A DNA stretch of 18,454 nt, from NCBI GenBank assembly GCA_039811865.1, contig JBDHZK010000046.1:1-18454 (forward strand), in the 5' to 3' direction. Of the stretch, positions 12,480 through 18,454 are shown piece after piece. The notes beneath the pieces were generated by a model. It saw only the letters and a program-made list of their open reading frames with translations, was not told the DNA's origin and did no database searches. The DNA comes from JBDHZK01 sp039811865. Lineage in GTDB: Bacteria > Actinomycetota > Actinomycetes > Propionibacteriales > Propionibacteriaceae. The stretch's first letter is position 1; the number at the start of each line of letters is the position of its first letter. The position numbers and the translations under genes are program-made.

Positions 12480-12497
12480 GACTGGTTGTCTCTTTCC

Positions 12498-12544
12498 GCC
12501 GGCCGAGGCCGGCTACCAGGTGTGGTCAGGGCCGCGCGGGCCCT
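12498..12544 (-). promoter_or_regulatory. Hairpins between rplK and rplA
   Basis: The 87-bp gap holds two inverted repeats: GCCGGCC/GGCCGGC (12498-12504 with 12507-12513) and AGGGCC/GGCCCT (12528-12533 with 12539-12544). They could mark a processing or L1-binding site, but I cannot match them to a known L1 operator, and GC-rich palindromes are frequent here. Confidence 0.25.
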
Positions 12545-12566
12545 CCCACGGGTTTGCGTGTTGGGG

Positions 12567-12998
12567 TCAGCCCTCGACGACGACGCCCATGGAGCGTGCG
12601 GTGCCGGCCACGATCTTCATGGCGGCGTCGACGTCGTTGGCGTTCAGGTCGGGCATCTTGGTGGTGGCGATCTCGCGGACCTGGTCGGCGGTGATCTTGC
12701 CGACCTTGTCGCGGTTGGGACGGGCGGAGCCGCTCTTGAGGCCGGCGGCCTTCTTGATCAGCTCGGCGGCCGGGGGCGTCTTGGTGACGAACGTGAACGT
12801 TCGATCCTCATAGATGGTGATCTCGACCGGGATGATGGTGCCGCGCATGGCTTCGGTCTCAGCGTTGTACCGCTTGACGAACTCCATGATGTTGACGCCA
12901 TGCGGGCCCAGCGCAGTACCGACTGGCGGGGCCGGGGTCGCCGCGCCCGCGTTCAAGGCAACCTTGACGAGCGCCGCTACCTTCTTCTTGGGAGGCAT
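12567..12998 (-). CDS. rplK: 50S ribosomal protein L11
   Basis: The 143-residue L11 binds the GTPase-associated centre of 23S rRNA and is the docking site for RelA and thiopeptides. Seen: N-terminal domain MPPKKKVAALVKVALNAGAA, then PAPPVGTALGPHGVNIMEFVK with the conserved proline pair, and the C-terminal rRNA-binding domain with KTPPAAELIKKAAGLKSGS and GKITADQVREIATTKMPDLN. Length is normal. Start ATG at 12998 has AAGGAC upstream. The 78-bp gap after nusG carries a CCTGGCCG/CGGCCAGG stem (13023-13040). Confidence 0.98.
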   Translation of the reverse strand: MPPKKKVAALVKVALNAGAATPAPPVGTALGPHGVNIMEFVKRYNAETEAMRGTIIPVEITIYEDRTFTFVTKTPPAAELIKKAAGLKSGSARPNRDKVGKITADQVREIATTKMPDLNANDVDAAMKIVAGTARSMGVVVEG

Positions 12999-13076
12999 GT
13001 TCGGGTCCTTTTCGTGCTTTGGCCTGGCCGGACGGCCAGGTCGGGGTTTCGCCGGACGGAGCCGGCCCGCGAACGG

Positions 13077-13880
13077 CTAGACCTTTTGGATCTGGCTGAA
13101 GGTGAGATCCACGGGCGTCTCACGCCCAAGGATCTCGACCAGGGCCTTGAGGCGCTGGCTGTTCGCGTTGATCTCGGTGATGGTGGCGTGGACGCCGGCG
13201 AACGGGCCGTCCACGACCATGACGGAGTCGCCGGCGGCGAAGTCCGCCACCTCGACCTTCTTGCGTCGCCGGGTCGGCGTCGCGGACGCGGCGGCCGCCT
13301 TGGCGATGGCAGCGGGGGCCAGCATCTTCTCGACCTCGTCCAAGCTCAGCGGAACGGGCGCGTTCGCGTGCGCGACGAAACCCGTGACCGAGGGGGTGTG
13401 CCGCACGGCCGACCAGGACTCGTCCGACAGGTCCATTCGAACCAGCACGTAGCCGGGCAACACGGTGCGCGTCACGGTCTTCTTCACGCCGTTGCGAATC
13501 TCGACGACGTCCTCGGTGGGAACCACCGACTCGAAGATGAACTCCTCCATGCCAAGCGTCTTCACCCGGCTATCGAGGTTCTGCTTCACCCTGTTCTCCA
13601 TGCCGGAGTAGGTGTGAATCACGTACCAGTCGCCGGGCTGAGTGATCAGGCGGTCGCGCAGATCGGCCAGCGCCGCGGTCTCGCTCTCGTCCGGCTCCTC
13701 AGCCTCCGCCTCGGGCTCATCGTCGCTCAGGTCGAGGGTGATGCCGTCGTCAGCGGGCTCCGCATCGTCGTCGCCGAAGTCGAGGTTCACCTCGACGTCG
13801 TCACGCTCCGTCGTCGGCTCCTCGACGCCAAGATCGATCTCGAAGTCGTCCGAAGCGCGCGGGTAATCGGAATCTGCCAC
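13077..13880 (-). CDS. nusG: Transcription termination/antitermination factor NusG
   Basis: An RNA polymerase processivity factor that links polymerase to Rho or ribosomal S10. It has 267 residues, compared with about 180 in E. coli. Seen: an acidic, probably disordered N-terminus (residues 1-80); the NGN domain from DWYVIHTYSGMENRVKQNL (84 on) through LPGYVLVRMDLSDESW to about 190; a charged Ala-rich linker with TRRRKK (203-208); and a KOW domain with FAAGDSVMVVDGPFAGVHATI (214-234) and the typical C-terminal end. The N-terminal extension contains three imperfect repeats (DDFEIDLG, DDVEVNLDFGDDD, DDGITLDLSDDE). The start is GTG at 13880 with AGGAGAG upstream; it follows secE after 21 nt. Confidence 0.97.
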   Translation of the reverse strand: MADSDYPRASDDFEIDLGVEEPTTERDDVEVNLDFGDDDAEPADDGITLDLSDDEPEAEAEEPDESETAALADLRDRLITQPGDWYVIHTYSGMENRVKQNLDSRVKTLGMEEFIFESVVPTEDVVEIRNGVKKTVTRTVLPGYVLVRMDLSDESWSAVRHTPSVTGFVAHANAPVPLSLDEVEKMLAPAAIAKAAAASATPTRRRKKVEVADFAAGDSVMVVDGPFAGVHATITEINANSQRLKALVEILGRETPVDLTFSQIQKV

Positions 13881-13901
13881 TTAACTCTCTCCTCTTGCCT
13901 G

Positions 13902-14474
13902 TCAGCCCAAGATCTTCAGCAGGCCCCAGCCGAACCCGAAGTCCAGCACGCCCACGTAGGCGATCACCAGCAAGATGAACACCAACACCACGACGAAGTA
14001 CTGGCGCAACTGGGCGCCGGTCGGCCAAACGACCTTGCGCAGTTCACCGACCGATTCACGCACGAACTGCACCGGACTCGTCCGCCGGTGGGCCGACGCA
14101 CCCTTTTGTTTCGGGGTCGGCACCGCCTTCTTGGTCGGACGCGCGGGCTTGGGCTTCTCGACGGTCTTCACCGTGGCGCCTGGCTCTTTGTCCTCCCCCT
14201 CGACCGTTTCGACGGCCGACTTGGCCTTGCGGACGGGCCGGGTCGAACGGGCCCGGCGGGCCACGGCCGTGGCCTCGGCCAACTGCGCCGGGTCTTCGAT
14301 CGCGTCGACGTCTTCGCCCTCGGCCACGGGGTCAAGCTCCTCGGCCTCGGTCTCGTCGTCGGCGATCTCGTAGGCGCCCGGGTCGACCAGGTGGTCGTCA
14401 CCCAGCAACTCACCCGGAACATCGTCGGGTGTGCTCGGGGACGAGTCGGTGCGCGGTTCGCTCTCGTCGGCCAC
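13902..14474 (-). CDS. secE: Preprotein translocase subunit SecE
   Basis: The small membrane subunit of SecYEG, 190 residues. The conserved part is the C-terminal 55 residues: RTSPVQFVRESVGELRKVVW (amphipathic helix with the family VxWP), PTGAQLRQYF, then one transmembrane helix (about 158-178, VVVLVFILLVIAYVGVL). Before it lies a long extension with an acidic part (1-65) followed by a basic Lys/Pro part (72-131). The GTG at 14474 is chosen because GGAGGA lies 6 nt upstream; the open frame continues upstream through the tRNA gene and cannot be coding there. The position tRNA-Trp, secE, nusG is the standard actinobacterial order. Confidence 0.95.
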   Translation of the reverse strand: MADESEPRTDSSPSTPDDVPGELLGDDHLVDPGAYEIADDETEAEELDPVAEGEDVDAIEDPAQLAEATAVARRARSTRPVRKAKSAVETVEGEDKEPGATVKTVEKPKPARPTKKAVPTPKQKGASAHRRTSPVQFVRESVGELRKVVWPTGAQLRQYFVVVLVFILLVIAYVGVLDFGFGWGLLKILG

Positions 14475-14533
14475 GCTCGATCCTCCGGTAGTTCCTTGGT
14501 TGCCGCAGAACTCGCCTGCGAAATCACGTCCAG

Positions 14534-14606
<73 letters not shown>

Positions 14607-14725
14607 TCGGTTCGAGCCTTCGGTCTGGGGCTGCGGGCAGCACCGGACAATGGTGACTCTCACCAAGACGGCAAGTGTACGCAATGCCGCTGACTGAGTC
14701 GAACCGAAGTGTCGGCCAGCGTCCC

Positions 14726-14731
14726 TAGACT
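14726..14731 (+). promoter_or_regulatory. Candidate -10 box of the MFS gene
   Basis: TAGACT lies 30 bp before the ATG. No good -35 hexamer is found 16-18 nt upstream, so this is a weak call. It shares the 154-bp divergent region with tRNA-Trp. Confidence 0.25.
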
Positions 14732-14760
14732 CCTGGTCGTCACGATTCCGAGGGGGAGAC

Positions 14761-16290
14761 ATGGACGACACGGAACTGGTTCCCGGCGCCTGGCGTTCGC
14801 TGTGGGCGCTGGTCCTGGGATTCTTCATGATCTTGGTCGACTCGACGATCGTCAGCGTCGCGATCCCGGCCATCATGACCCACTACCGGGCGGATGTCGG
14901 CCTGGTGATCTGGGTCAGTTCGTCCTACCTGCTGGGCTATGCCGTTCCGCTACTGATCACCGGACGCCTGGGCGACCGCTTCGGCCCGAAGCGGATGTAC
15001 TTGATCGGGCTGAGCGTCTTCACCCTCGCGTCCTTGTGGTGCGGCTTGTCGCCGACGATCGGCGCACTGATCGCGGCGCGTGCAGTGCAGGGGCTGGGTG
15101 CCAGCATGATGTCGCCGCAGACCATGGCGGTGATCACCAGGACGTTCCCTCCCCAGCGACGCGGAGCGGCGATGGGGCTTTGGGGTTCCACGGCCGGGGT
15201 CGCGACGCTGGTGGGTCCGATCCTCGGTGGCGTCCTGGTCGATTCGCTGGGCTGGGAGACGATCTTCTACGTCAACGTCCCGGTCGGGATCGTGGCCTAT
15301 TGGATGGCTTGGCGCAACGTCCCCAAGCTCGAGACGCACACTCACCAGTTCGACTGGCTCGGGGTCGCGCTCAGCGGTGTCGGCATGTTCTGCATCGTCT
15401 TCGGTCTGCAAGAGGGCGAGACCTACGACTGGGGAACGATCAGCGGGCCGGTCACGGTCTGGGGTGTGATCGCCGCGGGCGTCGTCGTCTTCGCGGCGTT
15501 CATCTGGTGGCAGGCCCGAAACAAGCGCGAACCCCTCGTCCCGTTGGGCTTGTTCAGCAACCGGAACTTCGGCAACTCGAACCTGGGGGTCATGGTGATG
15601 GGCGCCATCGCCACGGCCATGAGCTTTCCCATGATGCTTTACCTACAGACCGCGCGCGGGCTGACGCCGACCCAGGCGGCGTTGCTGATGGCGCCGACAG
15701 CGATCGCCTCGCTGGTGCTCGCCCCGGTGGTCGGGCGGTGGATCGACGCTCACGATCCGCGGCCTTTGGTGATCGGCGGCTTCGCGCTGGTCGGCGCGTC
15801 CCTGGCCGCCTATGCGCTGGTGACCAACCCCCAGATCGACGTGCTGTGGTATTTGGCGCCCTCCCTGCTGATGGGCGTTGCGGCGACCGGCGTCTGGGGG
15901 CCCTTGTCGGTGTCTGCGACCAGGACGCTCGGGCCGGCCTTCGCGGGTGCGGGGGCCGGCGTCTACAACGCTTCTCGGCAACTGGGTGCGGTGATCGGTT
16001 CCGCCGCGACCGCCGCGCTGATCGAGAACCGGATCTCCGCTCACCTTCCAGGTGCGGTGGCCTCTGGCCATGGCTCCGGATCGCTGCCCGCGGCTCTGCG
16101 AGCGCCCTACAGCGCGGCGCAGGCGGAGTCGTTGTGGCTCCCGGCCGCGATCGCCGTGCTGGGTGTGATCTCCGGGCTGCTGCTGCAGCGGCGTCCCGGG
16201 CGCGGCGACTTTGGCTCGGACCCTTCCATCAGCCCAGAGGCAAAGCCAAGGGCCACGCTCACGTCCCAAATCACCGAAGCCGCACCCTGA
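14761..16290 (+). CDS. MFS exporter of the DHA2 (14-TM, EmrB/QacA) family
   Basis: An inner-membrane proton-coupled exporter of 509 residues, typical for 14-helix DHA2 transporters. Seen: TM1 with motif D1 (LVDSTIVSVAIP, residues 25-36, acidic Asp27); motif A GRLGDRFGPKR (68-78) in the loop between TM2 and TM3; RAVQGLGASMM in TM4; motif C around STAGVATLVGPILGG (143-157), the antiporter signature; and further hydrophobic helices up to AAIAVLGVISGLLLQRR, then a hydrophilic tail. The start ATG at 14761 has GAGGGGGAG upstream. It stands alone on the plus strand and converges with the next unit at only 45 bp. The substrate cannot be read from sequence; drug, dye or metabolite export is usual for the family. 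Confidence 0.92.
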   Translation: MDDTELVPGAWRSLWALVLGFFMILVDSTIVSVAIPAIMTHYRADVGLVIWVSSSYLLGYAVPLLITGRLGDRFGPKRMYLIGLSVFTLASLWCGLSPTIGALIAARAVQGLGASMMSPQTMAVITRTFPPQRRGAAMGLWGSTAGVATLVGPILGGVLVDSLGWETIFYVNVPVGIVAYWMAWRNVPKLETHTHQFDWLGVALSGVGMFCIVFGLQEGETYDWGTISGPVTVWGVIAAGVVVFAAFIWWQARNKREPLVPLGLFSNRNFGNSNLGVMVMGAIATAMSFPMMLYLQTARGLTPTQAALLMAPTAIASLVLAPVVGRWIDAHDPRPLVIGGFALVGASLAAYALVTNPQIDVLWYLAPSLLMGVAATGVWGPLSVSATRTLGPAFAGAGAGVYNASRQLGAVIGSAATAALIENRISAHLPGAVASGHGSGSLPAALRAPYSAAQAESLWLPAAIAVLGVISGLLLQRRPGRGDFGSDPSISPEAKPRATLTSQITEAAP

Positions 16291-16335
16291 ACCTGCTGAC
16301 CGCGAACGACCTTCGACAAGCTCGCCCAGTTGGGC

Positions 16336-17223
16336 TCAAAGGCTGCCGAGCACGTCTTGGCACAGCTCGATCAGGCGGTTGCGCAGGACGGCGGCCTCGG
16401 CTGCGAAGGCGCGTTGCGCCGCCAAGTACTCCGCCTTCCCAGCCGCAGTTTCGATAGCCACGGCTGAATAGCCGAGTTCGCTCAGGTCGTACGGCGACGC
16501 GCGCATGTCGAGGACCCGAATGCGGCGGGCCAGTTCGAAGCAGTCGGCCACCAGTTCGGCCGAGGTGAAGGGGGCGAGCTTGTAGGCCCACTTGTAGACA
16601 TCCATGTTCGCGTGCAGGCAGCCGGGTTGCTCGTTGAGGAGTCTCGTGGCGGCGGTCGGGGCCTGCGCGTTGCGGGGGACGGCGTCCGGGGTGAAGAAGC
16701 GGAACGCGTCGAAGTGAGTGCACGCGATGCGGTGTTGCTCCACCACCGTGTCGGTCGCCTCGGCGCCGAGCCGCAGCGGCAGCGGGTGCCGGGCCGCTCC
16801 GGGCGCGAGGCGGTAGACCATCGCCCACTCGTGCAGCCCGAAGCATCCGAGCGACGGCGGACGCCCTTTGGTGGCCTCCAGAATGGCCAGGGTGCGCGCG
16901 ACCTCGGCGCGGCGGCGTCCGGGCAGGCCGGGGTCGACGTGGGCGGTGCCGGCAGCCACGGAAAAGCCCCGAACACCGCCGAACCGGGCTACGTCACCGC
17001 CCAGCTCGACTCCCCATCCCGGATGCCAGCGACGAAGCGAGGACGGCCGGTATGAGTAGTACTCGAACACGAAGTCCTCGATCGGATGCTTCACCCCGCG
17101 CGACCGGCGGCCCCGGTGGGCCTCCAGCAAGGCATCGACGCGCGCCTCGTGGGCCGACGCCAGCGGCGTCCAGGCGTCCTGTTCGAGGACGACCCGGTGG
17201 GCGACGGTTCCACGAGGGGACAT
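16336..17223 (-). CDS. Conserved actinobacterial protein often labelled 3-methyladenine DNA glycosylase
   Basis: A 295-residue protein of a family I recognise from mycobacteria and streptomycetes, where it is usually named 3-methyladenine DNA glycosylase. I see none of the HhH-GPD, AlkA, Tag or AAG motifs that would support that name. Conserved blocks seen: KHPIEDFVFEYYSYRPSSLR (45-64) and RRWHPG (64-69); GCFGLHEWAMVYR (126-138); THFDAFRFFTP (169-179); EQPGCLHANMDVYKWAYKL (198-216); and LDMRASPYDL (238-247). The many His, Asp, Glu and Cys in these blocks suggest a metal-dependent or other enzyme (inference). The ATG at 17223 is one base after the aminotransferase stop, so translational coupling is likely. 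No strong ribosome-binding site is visible and no terminator stands out in the 45-bp gap to the MFS gene. Confidence 0.8.
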   Translation of the reverse strand: MSPRGTVAHRVVLEQDAWTPLASAHEARVDALLEAHRGRRSRGVKHPIEDFVFEYYSYRPSSLRRWHPGWGVELGGDVARFGGVRGFSVAAGTAHVDPGLPGRRRAEVARTLAILEATKGRPPSLGCFGLHEWAMVYRLAPGAARHPLPLRLGAEATDTVVEQHRIACTHFDAFRFFTPDAVPRNAQAPTAATRLLNEQPGCLHANMDVYKWAYKLAPFTSAELVADCFELARRIRVLDMRASPYDLSELGYSAVAIETAAGKAEYLAAQRAFAAEAAVLRNRLIELCQDVLGSL

Positions 17224-17224
17224 C

Positions 17225-18454
17225 TCAGGCGGAAAGCTTTTCCCCTGCCGCGAGCAGGACGCAGGTGGCCAGACCGTCCATCGCGGCGCTCAGTTCGTCC
17301 AGGGGCGGGAAGGACGGCGCGATGCGGATGTTGCGGTCTTGCGGGTCCAACTTGTAGGGGAACGCCGAGCCCGCCGGGGTGAGCGCGATGCCGGCGCCCT
17401 TGGCAAGCTCGACGACGCGAGCGGCCGTCCCCGCCAGCACGTCCAGGCTGACGAAATAGCCGCCGGCCGGATGCGTCCAGGTCGCCACGCCCAGGTCGCC
17501 CACGCGGTCTTCGAGGGTCTTCAGGACGACGGCGAACTTTGGCGCCAGGATCGCCCGGTGCTGCGCCATCAGCGCGCGGACTCCCGCCGCGTCCTTGAAG
17601 TACAACAAGTGCCGCAACTGGTTGATCTTGTCGGGACCGATCGTCCGCTTGCCGGCGTGGGCCAGGTACCAATCCAGGTTGGTCTTCGAGGACGCCAGGA
17701 ACGCGACGCCGGCGCCGGCGAAGCTGACCTTCGAGGTGGACGCGAACACCAGCACCCGATCGGGATGCCCCGCCTGCTCAGCCAGTCCGAGGATGTCGAT
17801 CGGCGCCGGCTCCGCATCGGTCAGGTGATGGATGGCGTAGGCGTTGTCCCACCAGATGCGGAAGTCCGCGGCGGCCTTCATCTCCATCAGGCCGCGGGCG
17901 GTCGCCTCGTCGTAGACGACGCCGTTGGGGTTGGCGTAGGTGGGGACGACCCACATGCCCTTGATCTGCGGGTCGGCCGCGACCAGGCGCGCGACCTCCG
18001 CGACGTCCGGGCCGTGGGCACCCAGCGGCACAGGGATCATTTCGATGCCGAGGTCTTCGCAGATGGCGAAGTGGCGGTCGTATCCCGGCACCGGACAGAG
18101 GAACTTCACGCGTTGACCGGCCCAGGGTCGTCCCGGGCGCGGCACGCCGTGCAACATGGCGAACGACACGGTGTCGTACATCAGCGCGAGGCTGGAGTTG
18201 TCCTGGGCGACGATGTTGGTGACGTCCACGCCGAGCAGCTCGGCGAAGATCGCGCGCAGTTCACGCAGCCCCTCCTGGCCGCCGTAGTTGCGGCAATCGA
18301 CGCCCGCCGCGTCGGAGTATTCGCCAGCCCCGGGCAGGCTCAGCAGCGCGTTGGACAGGTCGAGTTGCGCCGCCGATGGCTTGCCGCGGGTGAGGTCCAG
18401 CTTCAGTCCGCGGGCGACGAGGGCGTCGTACGCGGCGCGCTGATCGGCGGTGAA
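17225..18454 (-). CDS. PLP-dependent aspartate aminotransferase-like enzyme, class Ic (5' end outside window)
   Basis: A cytosolic fold-type I aminotransferase. 409 residues are visible, with probably only 10-20 N-terminal residues missing. Seen: LDLTRGKPSAAQLDLSN and CRNYGGQEGLRELR near the N-terminus; NSSLALMYDTV; the substrate-side VKFLCPVPGYDRHFAICEDL; VVPTYANPNGVVYD with the conserved Asn; WWDNAYAIHHL with the Asp that contacts the PLP pyridine nitrogen; and the PLP-binding Lys in FASTSKVSFAGAG (Lys codon 17731-17729, residue 242 from the edge). The C-terminus has NIRIAPSFPP with the substrate-carboxylate Arg. This pattern is that of the actinobacterial subgroup Ic aspartate aminotransferases (as in Corynebacterium glutamicum), not the classical AspC type. 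Substrate preference is inferred. It is coupled to the downstream 295-residue gene. Confidence 0.92.
   Translation of the reverse strand, partial: FTADQRAAYDALVARGLKLDLTRGKPSAAQLDLSNALLSLPGAGEYSDAAGVDCRNYGGQEGLRELRAIFAELLGVDVTNIVAQDNSSLALMYDTVSFAMLHGVPRPGRPWAGQRVKFLCPVPGYDRHFAICEDLGIEMIPVPLGAHGPDVAEVARLVAADPQIKGMWVVPTYANPNGVVYDEATARGLMEMKAAADFRIWWDNAYAIHHLTDAEPAPIDILGLAEQAGHPDRVLVFASTSKVSFAGAGVAFLASSKTNLDWYLAHAGKRTIGPDKINQLRHLLYFKDAAGVRALMAQHRAILAPKFAVVLKTLEDRVGDLGVATWTHPAGGYFVSLDVLAGTAARVVELAKGAGIALTPAGSAFPYKLDPQDRNIRIAPSFPPLDELSAAMDGLATCVLLAAGEKLSA

Overview
The window is chromosomal DNA from a high-GC Gram-positive bacterium (Actinomycetota). The evidence is the GTG and TTG starts, RpoB and RpoC sequences that follow mycobacterial numbering closely, and long acidic N-termini on SecE and NusG. 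A relative of the Propionibacteriaceae seems plausible, but the genus cannot be fixed from sequence reading alone. The core is the conserved transcription/translation cluster, read on the minus strand from right to left: tRNA-Trp, secE, nusG, rplK (L11), rplA (L1), rplJ (L10), rplL (L7/L12), rpoB, rpoC (cut by the left edge).

Two insertions on the plus strand break this cluster. Between rplA and rplJ lies a secreted NlpC/P60 cell-wall hydrolase (10850-11626), with its own promoter, a bracketing inverted repeat, a foldable leader and strong terminators. Between rplL and rpoB lies the most interesting segment. A 423-residue XRE-HTH/TPR regulator (minus strand) is divergent from a 51-residue ORF with a signal peptide (plus strand). 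An 11-bp perfect inverted repeat between them overlaps the -35 box of the small gene. This has the architecture of an RRNPP-type peptide pheromone/receptor pair. Just past the 3' end of the regulator a second, closely similar promoter/operator array faces rpoB. It is followed at about the right distance by two hairpins that both show C-rich loops, so a small RNA, or a long rpoB leader, may be co-regulated with the peptide gene.

The rplJL unit has a recognisable promoter and an L10-type leader with a terminator hairpin and a competing antiterminator pairing. rpoB has a good promoter at 7199-7227 and a TTG start. Its rifampicin region carries Asn at the position equal to E. coli Ser531, which predicts natural rifampicin insensitivity.

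Right of tRNA-Trp are accessory or metabolic genes. A DHA2-type 14-TM exporter lies on the plus strand. A two-gene minus-strand unit follows: a PLP-dependent class Ic aspartate-aminotransferase-like enzyme (cut by the right edge) and a 295-residue conserved protein of a family usually labelled 3-methyladenine DNA glycosylase, for which no function is evident from sequence.
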